From Gymnothorax reevesii (taxonomy: Eukaryota > Chordata > Actinopteri > Anguilliformes > Muraenidae), in the NCBI GenBank assembly GCA_029721435.1, contig CM056574.1, positions 7,834,501-7,898,500 of the forward strand: a stretch of 64,000 nucleotides of DNA. The letters are read 5' to 3'. The translations under genes and the position numbers were made by a program. This document shows, one piece after another, positions 1 through 10,245 of the stretch; positions within the stretch are counted from its first letter, which is position 1; each line of letters starts with the position of its first letter. Under the pieces are notes generated by a model that saw only the letters and a program-made list of their open reading frames with translations, did not search any database and was not told where the DNA came from.

Positions 1-1007
1 CAACAGAGGGTAGCTATTCGAAGAGGAAATAATGAAATGTCATTTATCGTAGCGGAGCAGGGTAAAATCCTGTTCCAATTACTACATTATATGAAACTGA
101 ACTGTTCTCCGATACTGGAGCACTTTCATAGACCCCATTCGTTTTCATTAAAGAGTGCAATCCTACACCAGAACAGTGCAGGGCCCGTCCAAATGAAAAG
201 ACATCAAGATGGCAAGATGTCCCTTTGATCATTTAATTGTGTCTTTTCCATTAGTATCCCTGAATACTGAGTACATCTCCTGTCTCAAAGTCCCTGAACG
301 AGCCTGTCAGGAAAATCATTCTTAATCCAGCTAACTGGATGGAGTATCTCCAGGAACAGGGTTGGGCAGCCTTGATACAGCTGTTGAGTGAGATGGGCTT
401 TGTTAGGGTTGGAGTGAAAATCTGCAGGATAGTAGATCTCCATGAACTTAGTTAGGCAGCCTTGAGCAATGCTAAAGTGGCCAATACTTTTTTGCAAGGG
501 CTTGACTGCCGGCTGCCTGCCACAATGATGGCAATCGAAAGACTCACAAAGTCATTCTAATATCACCACTCTCCCAGAGTCAACCAGGAGGAACTGAGCT
601 AAATAATTTCAATAAATAATTTTTCTTATTGATAAACAAGTAAATCTCAAAGCAGAAAAATGGTTTGCTATGCCTTTTCCTCCCGTAACTTCATACGCCC
701 ATAAAGTTGACCTTCAGCCTCCGCCCACAACTGACCATATGCCACTTGACCTTTGACCTGATCATCTTCAAAATCAATCAGTTCAGCTGCCCTCAGCGCA
801 GATTTACCATGTTTGATTTGGAGAAAACTTGTCCACTCTTTCAGTAGACAACAGGGCGATGGATGCACAAAAAGACAGACAACCGTAAAACACTGTGTGT
901 GTGTGTGTGGCACAAGACTAATAGTTAAGTTTTAAAGCAAAACCTGGTGGTTTGAGCAAGATGAAGAGATTTTAAACCCCGATTTTGCACGTCTGAATCG
1001 TTCCACA

Positions 1008-1008
<1 letters not shown>
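1..1008. other. Unique noncoding sequence, no gene recognised
   Basis: Only short frames (up to 81 codons) with no recognisable protein, no convincing splice-flanked frame and no repeat family I can name. A short GT run lies near 895-910. It is probably intergenic or intronic. Confidence 0.5.
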
Positions 1009-1048
<40 letters not shown>

Positions 1049-1049
1049 T
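1009..1049. repeat. Compound (CT)n(CA)n microsatellite
   Basis: About 12 CT dinucleotides run directly into about 8 CA dinucleotides. Such compound arrays are common in fish genomes and are likely length-polymorphic. Confidence 0.95.
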
Positions 1050-1278
1050 ATCATTTCCCGTTTGCAGGCGCTTGATTCCTCGTGTGGAGGATATGGCAGC
1101 TCCGTGCCACATTATGGCAGGGAGGCAGGAAGTGGATGAGGGTCAGATGATGGGTGATTTGCAAGATGGGAGATTTTTTTCAAAGTTGCGTGCGGGTATT
1201 TAATTCGGCTCTCATTCTTTTTACGGTAACCATTCAGCCACCTATCTCCACTGTCTCCCTGCAACACACCTTGAGCAT

Positions 1279-1295
1279 AAAAAAAAAAAAAAAAA
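1279..1295 (+). repeat. Poly(A) run
   Basis: A 17-base adenine run with no clear retroposon body immediately upstream. It could be a decayed retroposon tail or a simple homopolymer. Confidence 0.6.
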
Positions 1296-1559
1296 CTCTG
1301 TCCCTCTGTGTACAGCCAAGCGGAAACCAAACTTCACAGATTTTATTGTTTGAAGAATAGTTTCAGAACGTTTTTTTCAGAATGTTTTGTTGGCATTCTA
1401 AGTCAATGGTCAAGACCCCAAGCTGTGACTGTTAAATAAATATTTGACATTTCCATTAAGAATGTTATAATTGCATATTTATGATTACTCTCCTGAAAGG
1501 GTTAACCTGGATGATTCTTATTCAGAGGATTATGGGTAACTTAGCTGAATTTCTCACTG

Positions 1560-1890
1560 TGCACCAGCGCTCTTTCCGCGTCTGTATGATTTTGTAACAC
1601 TCAGTTTCAGCGATATCAGTGCGGTATGATCGCGATTAATGCAGTAATGAGGGGTTCGGATTATTATTGATTAATGCGAACGCAGGGAACACGGGAACAA
1701 CAGATGGCGGCATTTCGTAATTACACACATGAAACAAGGCGAGTCCTATTAAGTCTCGCCAGCCGAAACAAAATCGCTCCGTATAATGATTACACATCGA
1801 GAAATTAACGGGCAGTGTTTATTCGCAGAGAACTAGGAAGGCACGGCCTATGAGGGTAATTAAAACGATTAGAAAATGGTCATGTATAAT
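1560..1890. promoter_or_regulatory. Candidate conserved noncoding element
   Basis: A repeat-free stretch with several TAAT-type homeodomain-like cores (ATTAATG twice, TAATTAAAA, GTAATTAC) mixed with CpG-containing words. This composition resembles vertebrate developmental enhancers, but base composition alone is weak evidence. No frame looks coding. The call is inference and depends on cross-species alignment. Confidence 0.25.
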
Positions 1891-2165
1891 TAGGAGTACC
1901 GGATTTTTAATTTTTTTTTTATTTTTATTTATTTTTTTGTTACATCAACTTTAGAATTACTCATTGAAAATGTTTTGCAACCAAATTAGAGACTTTAGGT
2001 TTTTTTTTTCTAATTCTCCGGTTGCTGCAGGCATCTTTTCTTTTTCTATTCCTGTGACTATTTTGCTTTACTTTCCTCCTCTTGGCATCCCTCCATTCCT
2101 GTTCTCCTTCTATCTATCCATCCCTACATCCATCTTTACATTCCCAGTCTGACGGATGAAAGAAA

Positions 2166-2173
2166 GATAGATT

Positions 2174-2240
<67 letters not shown>

Positions 2241-2241
2241 T
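2166..2241. repeat. (GATA)n microsatellite
   Basis: About 18 near-perfect GATA tetramers with one GATT interruption near the left edge. The flanks are AT-rich unique sequence. Confidence 0.97.
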
Positions 2242-2973
2242 ATGTTCATATTTGAATGGATCTATGAAATTGAGGTATTTCTCAAAAGCTGGTGGCTACT
2301 CAAAGCACTTTGCAACTCACTTCACTCACTACCGTTATGAGTAGCTCCCACCTGGGTGCCACCATTTTGTGCCAAAACATTCACCACAAATCAACTGCCG
2401 CTGTGACCATCTCTCCCCTCAAATAATTGTCTTTAAAAACGTGTTCCATTCCGCCATAACCTGTGCTTTGTAATCAACCACTCGCTCCCCTGCATTTTCC
2501 AAAAGCCCGAACGCCGGGCATTGTCTGTCTCAAAATGCAAGTCCTGTCATATTATATTCAGGTTTTAAAGCCAGGTTGTCAAACCGAACTGCTCGCAGTG
2601 AATAACAATGATCCAAGGTCAAACGTTCAGCGTTCATCCTAACGGATGCAGTGTTTGCAAATGGATGAGACTATGTAGGCGATGTAATTTCAAAGCGCAG
2701 AGATTTTACTGTTTCTTTTTTTTTTTTTACCCGTATAAATATGTATAACCTCGTCGCCAGTGAAACACACTTAAAGGAAAGGATCAGAGCAACACGGGTT
2801 CCATCATCTCGGTCCGCTATGGGGGAGGGACCCCTTGAAATGGGCGGTTCCACCATCTGTTTCCTCGCAATCGTGACACAGCCGAGAGGGAGGGGTCTAA
2901 AAGACGGTTGACGAGGCGCAAGGCGCAAAGGGGACGGGGCCTCAGGAGACGGAAACGGCGAGTGTCTTGTTAC
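2242..2973. other. Unique noncoding sequence flanking the candidate exon
   Basis: AT-rich on the left, becoming GC-richer towards 2930. An 85-codon minus-strand frame at 2671-2928 has no recognisable similarity. If the candidate exon at 2974-3099 is real, this is the start of its downstream intron on the minus strand. Confidence 0.4.
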
Positions 2974-3099
2974 CTGGTGGCAGTGCGGCGAAGAAATGGA
3001 TGACCTGGAAAAGGTGATGAGGCCACACGAAGAGGCGGTGCAGCTGCTGTGAAATCCGTCCTCAGAGCCGTCCGGGGCCGGACCTCCACATCGGCACCT
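2974..3099 (-). CDS. Candidate internal protein-coding exon, unidentified
   Basis: On the minus strand a long pyrimidine tract (about 3146 down to 3106) ends in CTCATTACAG, a good 3' splice site. A 126-bp segment follows and stops at CACCAG/GTAACAAG, a good 5' splice site. The length is a multiple of three, so the exon would be phase-symmetric. Two of the three minus-strand frames are open throughout; the third has a stop. One open frame is rich in Ser and Cys, the other in Pro, Arg and Ala; I recognise neither. The segment is GC-richer than its surroundings. No partner exon was identified. It could equally be a chance pairing of splice-like sites beside a CT-rich microsatellite. Product and frame are unknown. 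Confidence 0.25.
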
Positions 3100-3146
3100 C
3101 TGTAATGAGAGGGAGGGAAAGAAAGAGAGAGAGATAGAGAGAGAGG
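3100..3146. repeat. GA-rich low-complexity tract
   Basis: Imperfect GAGA/GAAA repeats on the plus strand. Read on the minus strand this is the polypyrimidine tract before the candidate exon. Confidence 0.8.
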
Positions 3147-3420
3147 CTTCAGTTCTGGGTCATTTAAGAGTAATTAGCTAGGCTAACGAGCTAATGAGCT
3201 AACGAGTGCAAGCATAGACGCTGTGCCGACAGCATTCTTCGGAGCACACGTGAATGTACGTGTGCGGTACAGGCTTCTGCTTTGTGGGAGGACCGTGTGT
3301 GTGTGTTGTACGGGAGTAGGTGTGGTGCGTGTGGTAGGACTGCAGGTGTGATGAGCAGGTCGGAGTGCTAAGTGCGCGATGTATCTGCGGTGAGTTGGAT
3401 GGGCATGTGTGTTAGAGTTT

Positions 3421-3458
3421 GCGCGTGTGTGTGTGTGTGTGTCTGTGTGTGTGTGTGT
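3421..3458. repeat. (GT)n microsatellite
   Basis: About 18 GT dinucleotides with one CT interruption. A shorter GT run lies near 3294-3306. Confidence 0.95.
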
Positions 3459-5409
3459 AACTGATTCATTAACGCTTCAGCTCTGCGGGTGAGGGAGAGA
3501 GAGAGATACAGGTCCCAGACTGACCCCAGACGATCTCTCCATCCCACCCACACAGAGCCCTGAAATACACAGACGCCCATCCCCCATGGTTCTCACACCT
3601 GTGTTAGTGAGAGAGACTTATTCAGCCAGGCAAGACCCACCACTAGCCACCCTCCCGTTGCTATGCATCATCAATATATTTCTCCCTGGACAAAGGCCTA
3701 ACTTCTTTTCGGCTCCGTGTTCAAGCATGCAGGAATCATACACAGTGAAAACTGGGTTAAAATGTCAACTTTCAGCATTAATTCGCAGGTACGCGCAGCC
3801 ATTTTGCGAGCAGCATGTATAAGGTACAACCCTTTGAATAAATTGTCACCGTCAAAATAAACGTGCAACACAACTGTCCTCTCAGGCGAGAATTACAATC
3901 CTTGAGGAAATTTTAAGTTGGCAGCATCCAAGTTAAATTTGATATTTTTTGAAGTAGCTCCTGGATGAGGTTGTCTTAAAATCTCACTGTAAACAGAGGT
4001 GAGAATAATGTCAAGAGAGAGAGAGACATCATCGTAACACCTTTTGTATTCAACTGGATTAGTCCCCTCTGCAAGAGGTGACTGGATAACTGATATTTGA
4101 ACAGTCCAGATCCAGTTCAGCCCACCCAAGAAATGGAAAACTCTGGACATAAAAAAGTGATTTTAATCCTAAAGCAGGCAGACAAATGTTGACCAAATCC
4201 AAAGTATTTTCCTCAATGATGCATGATGGGAGAAAAAAAGACATTTACTTCTATCCCCCACAGTAAATAAAGACCACAACAGATAAATAATCAGTAACAT
4301 TTTCACATTGTGGAGAAATGATGATTTAAAAAATTCAAAACCACATTAGAAACAAAGCACTGATAACACGTGCAAAATATAATATATACAGTAATATATA
4401 AAATGAACTACAAAAATGCCAGACTTGGACTCTGATCATTTCTGCTTTGAGGTCTTCAAATGAATACAATCCTAATCATTTGTTCATAGAATAGGCTTTG
4501 GGAAAATGGCTGACATCAATTCAAATTAACACGCACAGCAGACCGTGACTGTTCTCTTTCAGTAATGCGCTTATAATTGGAGTCTGACCTATTTACTGAA
4601 CTTTGGACAAGGGTGGGGGGAGGTCAGGGTGTTTTGGGGACATGCGCTATCTTGGGAAGAAAGTCCTGGAAAGGAGCGACACATCAATACTTTTTACAGG
4701 AATATCCATTTCAATCAATATCTGCAAGCGGTATTGACCTCCCCTCGAGTTTAGAGCAGCAGCGGTAAATTCCGCAGAAAGAGGTCGCTTCTGTCCCTGT
4801 CCTTCTCCATGACCGATCTCTCCCTGATCGTCCCCTCGCGGACACAGCGCTCTCGGTTAATCCCCATCTTGTGTTTCCTGTCTCCGCGTTTTACTGCGCT
4901 GAGAAACAGACGCTTTGACGGCACCCCGAAGGATGACGAGATGATGACACAGTTAGCTGGTGGCGTTAAAGGCACCGTAAACCAGCGACCCGGTTTCGAG
5001 GGAAGGTTATCCGCGCTTACGATGCCCGGCGAGAGTCTTCACATCCTTCAGAATGAACATTGCGAGGAAGAGCCCTGACGGGAGAGGTGCCCTGTCACAC
5101 GGTCGAACGAGAGTCGAGATTAACCGCACGGTTAAACCCTCGTGCCACTTCAAATACACTCTTGCAAGGCAGGAGCCTCTCGGAGAATGCTAAATGTGAC
5201 ATCGAAGGCCAGCGATCAGTCTGCTTATGATAATCTCAGCAACAGCAGCGATTCTCAGTGTCTAATCGGTATTGAGGGGCAGAGTGGTCTGTATGACACC
5301 AGGCACTCAACACGCACAATCGCCTGAGACAACACAGCAACAAAGCAGGGATTATAGAGCCTGCTAACCACACAATATTTCAGTGAAAAAGACAGCGAAC
5401 ACTTAAATA
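3459..5409. other. Unique noncoding sequence
   Basis: No coding frame I can identify. The part at 4740-5090 is GC-richer and open for 89 codons on the plus strand at 4809-5078, without recognisable similarity, start context or splice support. An AT-rich pocket lies at 4375-4410. Confidence 0.45.
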
Positions 5410-5417
5410 TCATAATT

Positions 5418-5616
5418 CAGGGGTAGGAACCTTCTCCAGAAAGAGCCACTGTGGGTGCAGCTTTCATACCAACCAGGCTGCTACACACCTGATTCTACTA
5501 ATCAACCTGGGATGTTTGTTAAGGGCCTTGATTAGTAGAATCAGGTGTGTAGCAGCCTGGTTGGTGTGAAAGCTGCACCCACAGTGGCTCTTTCTGGAGA
5601 AGGTTCCCTCCCCCTG
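5418..5616. mobile_element. hAT-like miniature element (199-bp near-perfect hairpin)
   Basis: The element starts CAGGGGTAGGAACC and ends in the inverse, GGTTCCCTCCCCCTG. Almost its whole length is inverted repeat: an arm of about 87 bp (5418-5504) pairs with 5528-5616 with only a few mismatches, leaving a loop of about 20 bases. The flanks TCATAATT (5410-5417) and GCATAATC (5617-5624) share the central six bases, consistent with a decayed 8-bp target duplication. CAG-type ends plus 8-bp duplications are hallmarks of the hAT superfamily. It has no coding capacity and would depend on a transposase elsewhere. High arm identity suggests a fairly young copy or gene conversion. Confidence 0.75.
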
Positions 5617-5741
5617 GCATAATCCCATATCAAGTGTAAATCACACCATATTAATTCAGTCCAGGACAAACAGAGGTGCATCTCAATTCTCTTCCATAGG
5701 CATCATTTTGCTTTTCCTCTGCAATTTTCCTTGACCTTGAC

Positions 5742-5982
5742 CGAAGACATCACATGACGTTGAATGATGACATTACATGGCCTTAATAGAAGACATCACA
5801 TGACCTTCATAGAAGACATCACATGACCTTGACAGAAGACATAACATGGCCTTGATAGAAGACATCACATGGCCTTCGTAGAAGACATCACATGACCTTT
5901 ACAGAAGACATTACATAACCTTAACAGAAGACATCACATGACCTTGACAAAAGTCTTCACATGACCTTGACAGAAGACATTG
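5742..5982. repeat. 23-bp minisatellite, about 10 copies
   Basis: Unit approximates AGAAGACATCACATGACCTTGAC with substitutions (GCC for ACC, ATAACATG, and so on). Copies keep a nearly constant 23-bp period. No frame continues through it as a plausible protein. Confidence 0.9.
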
Positions 5983-8019
5983 TATGGCTCGTGGGAAAGT
6001 TACAGGGCGGAATGGGGCCAATTCCAGCTTGGCGAAAATGACACCATCCTTTCGGATGGTATTTTTGCATATTTGTCAGAAATCACCCTGTTCGCTCCCA
6101 CATGACTTCAAATCCCAGCCCACTGAAGCCCTTTATGAATTTGAACTCCAGGAAGCTGATACCATGGCTGAGGGCAGCATTAAATAAATAAATTAGTAAA
6201 TAAGTAAATAAGGTCAGGGCTATGCTTAATTTTTTAAGCCACCCATCCTTTGTTTGTTCCCTGTTAAATATTTTCTCAACACTGTTGTTCGCATAGAGCA
6301 TTTTTTTTTTTTTTAATCAGCATTTTGCGATTTGCCATGACATGATACAGGGGGTGTGGCTGGGTGCCTGGGTGACTGAAGCAGGTGAAGAAGTGATTGG
6401 GCCAGCCCATCATTTGAGGATGCTGAATATGTATTACAGCGGAGGACACATAACTGTCCCATTTGTCATTTCACCTGTCTCCTCCCTCATCTCCGTCACT
6501 CCTCTCCTCCCATCCTCAAGCTCATACTGCCTAGTAGGAAGGGAGGGGAGGTAGAAAGGTCGTGAGGAGAGGACCAGAAAAGTGGAATGCAGCCTTCCTG
6601 ACGTCCTTTCCTTCAGTGCGTCATCGGCTCAACAGTGATTGAGAATGACATGACTGACCCAACAAGAAAACTACAATAAATCATACATGGAATCGATGAT
6701 TCCTTTCTTTCAAGGTTTGTCCTGCATTTCCTTGCTGTAAAGAAGAAATTAAGGAGCTGATTGGCTCCTTTCCTGCATAAAATAGACAATTCAGAGGCTT
6801 TTAGTTGTGGCTACCAGCCAAACTATTTCCAGTTCATGACAAATGAAGGAGGCTTCCTTGCTCTTTTTTTTTGTTAGAATTCTGATTCACCCAGGGTGTA
6901 GGAAACAGCTAAGGACGCACAGCCAAAACGTTCCTCCATTGAGATCTTATGATTGTCCCATGAGAGAGAACGCACAGCGGTGTCACGTCAGCGCGAATAT
7001 TTTCCAATGAACATCGTGCTAATCTCAATCATGCGATCAATGCACAGACGGAACGCAAACAGCCTCCATTATTAAGAACCTCCACATAAAGAATTTAGTT
7101 GACACTGAAAACACTAATTAAGCACCAAACATTGTCCTCCAACTTGTTTGAATATTTTAAATAAAATGAGAACAAACTGTGCAAGATACAATATTGCATC
7201 ACATGAATCAAAATCCATCACAAAAGTTTCAGATGTGCTCTAAGTAGTTTTTTTTTTTTTAACTACAATAATTAAAATAAGACAATCAGGCACATTAATA
7301 AAACAGACTCGTTCAGCATAGAGTTTGGCACACAGATGGTCCGACAGACGTTTATTTTTATATATATTTTTATTCCAGGATATAAATCAGCTGGTAAAGG
7401 GCTGCATTGTTTGTAGCGAGGCCCCTTAGGCACCACAGACGCAGAACAGAACCGAACACAGAGGGCACTTTCCACATGCATGAAACGCACTGAACAAGAT
7501 GCACAATGTGATTAATTAATCATAATGTGTCCATACGCGCGACAATAAATTAAAATTCATATGACGAGTCTGTGGCTTAGGGGAGAGAGGGCCGGGCTTA
7601 CGCGTGACATCACACATGACCACACAGATATGCGCATTTTTTATACTGTTCGCCTCTCAGCGTCCTCGGGGCACACGTTTAACCCGCAAAGCAAAACACA
7701 CAACCAAAAACGTCTCGAGGGATTCGTCGAAGTGGAAAATGACAGAAAACAGCAAAATATGACATCGCGATTTCTTCCCACGCTGCAAAACGTGTCTGTC
7801 TCAACAAGTCTATTAATCTCATAATAAGATTTGCCTTCGGAACTATTCTTTCTCAATTAGAAAATATTTGCGTATTTTAAGTTGCGTTTGACAACTAAAA
7901 TGTTCATCCCGTTGTAGAAACGAGTCAAAATCACCTCGCCTCACTGGCAAAACGTCTTTCTTGCTGAGAAAAAAGGTCATAGAAAAAAATGTTTTAGGCC
8001 TATATGTAAGATTAAAAGA
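5983..8019. other. Mostly unique noncoding sequence
   Basis: No gene found. Short poly(T) runs occur at 6301-6314 and 7248-7260. At about 7770-7960 lies AT-rich sequence beginning near CACGCTGCAAAACGTGTCTG that resembles a common fish DNA-transposon remnant, but I could not find its other end. Remaining frames are short and unremarkable. Confidence 0.4.
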
Positions 8020-8043
8020 TTATTATTATTATTATTATTATTA
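8020..8043. repeat. (ATT)n microsatellite
   Basis: Eight perfect ATT trinucleotides. Confidence 0.95.
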
Positions 8044-8489
8044 AGCCATTATTGAGCTATCACATGTCATAGATCATGGACCTTTTCAGTCCTTTTTGCA
8101 GTGGTTATTAAAAAGAGGCAGTTTAGGGAGCACAAATTCAAACAGCGACGAAGAACACAAGAGTCACTGCTTTCTGTTGATTGGTCTGGCATAGCGATGT
8201 ACTTTTAATGAAATTTCTCATTTCCTGCCGCACCAGGGAAGTTATGACAAGCAGCGCCCGTTACTTAGTTTTCTGATATTTGTGACATTCGCCATCTTTG
8301 CTGAAATCACCAGTGTCATTGGTGTTCATTTACAGTAGGTCGCTGCCTCTATCTGCGACATGGCTCTTCAGCGTCATGCACCCACATATAACTTATTTGT
8401 CTTTTTGCAACATTCTGTGGTCATTAGGTCCCATTACAATGTCCTGACAATGTCCCAACGTCCACACGCAAACTCTAACTCTGATGTAT

Positions 8490-8491
8490 TT

Positions 8492-8543
<52 letters not shown>
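8490..8543. repeat. Compound (GT)n(GA)n microsatellite
   Basis: About 13 GT followed by about 14 GA dinucleotides. It creates a spurious Cys/Val then Arg/Glu repeat in an overlapping frame. Confidence 0.95.
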
Positions 8544-9530
8544 CCACTGCACAGTGCATTTATGACAGCTGATGCTACACACAGTCAGCATAACCTCAGA
8601 ACTTTCAACCGTCAGACACACAATACATGAAGGGGCTTGTCAAAGATAAGCAACTATGTCACTGCGCAGTTTAACTCAACTGCCAAGTATAATTTAAGGA
8701 GTCATTAGGCAGTCCTTTCAGACAAGCTTTTAATGAGGTAGAAGATAAGACGGAAAAGTTTCAGAGCACGATACCGAATCTTTCATCCCTGGCAACCCAA
8801 TCTCCCGGTGACTCACGCGCGAGATACTGTGACTCACCGAAAAAGCAAAGGATATAAAAAATATCCCCGTATTTACGGCCAACTTTGATGTATTTTTGCT
8901 CAAGTTGTTTTGCAAACAATCTGCTGTCACACCACAGAAGAAAATAGTAGTAAACCATTACTCATATTTCAATGAAACTGAATTATTATAATGATTCCTC
9001 ACTGTATCATTCATTTGCGCTTTCTTCACTGCAGAGTGGAGAAAGAATCCCTGTAAAATAGAAAATAAGGACAAATGCTAGTTAGCCGTATGCTATATCT
9101 CACGGTATTGTTCACAGGACTGGCTAAGCTAATTATTCTTTTGTTCTAATCTCAGGAAACATTATTTCTCCCAGCAGTGAAATGGAAATCCACCAAAAAG
9201 TCAATAGAGACTTATCAACATGAGCAGATATGCTTGTCAGGCCTATGGCTTCCCGTAAAAGGAAAATGCAAAATTAATATTCCAATTAAAATACCATTAG
9301 AGGTTATTATTGAATAGTTGTTCATCACAGAAATGCAGCATAATTGCCCTGTCTATGTACTTTCCCACAATGTATCAGTTACAATTACAGAGTAATGAGT
9401 ACTAAACACAGAAATTATTCAGGCAAGTTTCTCAAGGAAGAGAAATTAAATACTTCAATTTTGATATTCTTTGAGTACCAATCACAGCGTTGATTCATCT
9501 TTTCTCTTGGCACACCAAATACAAGCGTGC
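8544..9530. other. Unique noncoding sequence, AT-rich in its right half
   Basis: No gene. The stretch 9240-9420 carries several AATTA/TTAAT/ATTAG words and no repeat, so it may be regulatory, but this rests on composition alone. Confidence 0.35.
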
Positions 9531-9636
9531 TATTATTATTACTATTATTATTACTATTATTACTATTATAATTATTATTATTATTATTATTAGTAGTAGT
9601 AGTAGTGGTAGTGGTAGTAGTAGAAGTGGTAGTGGT
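9531..9636. repeat. (TTA)n/(TAG)n microsatellite, left part
   Basis: TTA repeats to about 9589, then TAG/TGG repeats to 9636. The same TAG-type array resumes at 10117 after the SINE, so this was one locus before the insertion. Confidence 0.95.
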
Positions 9637-10083
9637 CGGTTAAGGCACTGCGCTGCAATGCAGAGGTGTCTATCACGTCGCGGGTTCGAGCCCCGGCGTA
9701 CCCACCGGCAGGGGTCGGCAGCTTTTTCAGAGTAGCGCACAATTGGCGATCGCGCGACAGGGTTTCAAATTGGGAAGGGACTGCCAGATTTGGGTTAAGA
9801 ATAACAGCTTTGTTCGTTGCTCCAGCGCCTCCTGTTGGCCAGACGGGTGCTCGTCAGGAAGACTCTGGGTTTGTTCACGTCCGGGTATCCTCCGCCCTCG
9901 TTCTGAACTTACGAGGATTCGACCAATGAGTGTATAAGAATCAGTGGCTGACGGACACGTGCTTCGGAGGAGAGCCGTGAGCTGTCTTCACTATCCTGAG
10001 TTGGCAGCAAGGGGTCGCATACGAGCAAGCTTTGTAAATAGTTCACTAATTGGGCATTCCAGATTCGGGTGGGATTGGAGATG

Positions 10084-10116
<33 letters not shown>
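9637..10116 (+). mobile_element. tRNA-derived SINE, full length, young insertion
   Basis: The head contains GGTTAAGGCACTGCGC and an RNA polymerase III B box GGTTCGAGCCC (9683-9693), in tRNA-like spacing from the 5' end. A body of about 400 bp follows, ending in AAATT and a run of 26 or so adenines. The 15-bp sequence AGAAGTGGTAGTGGT stands directly before the element (9622-9636) and directly after the poly(A) (10117-10131): a perfect target-site duplication. This implies LINE-mediated insertion, recent enough to leave both copies intact. The family name cannot be given from memory; its length and A tail distinguish it from the DANA-like copies at 12.4 and 36.3 kb. Frames crossing it are not genes. 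Confidence 0.88.
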
Positions 10117-10120
<4 letters not shown>

Positions 10121-10245
10121 GTGGTAGTGGTAGTAGTAGTAGTAGTAGTAGAAGTAGTAGTAGTGGTGGTAGTGGTAGTAGCGGTAGTAGTAATAGTAGT
10201 AGTAGCAGCAATAATAATAGTAGTAGTAATTTCAGAAGCAGCTGT
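10117..10245. repeat. (TAG)n microsatellite, right part, with flanking decay
   Basis: TAG/TGG repeats continue from the target duplication and decay into TAATAG-type words out to about 10350. It opens long Val/Thr homopolymeric frames on both strands, which are spurious. Confidence 0.9.

Noticed and set aside
9683..9693. B box as part of an independent tRNA gene
   Set aside because: There is no cloverleaf-capable acceptor stem; the sequence continues into a SINE body and A tail.
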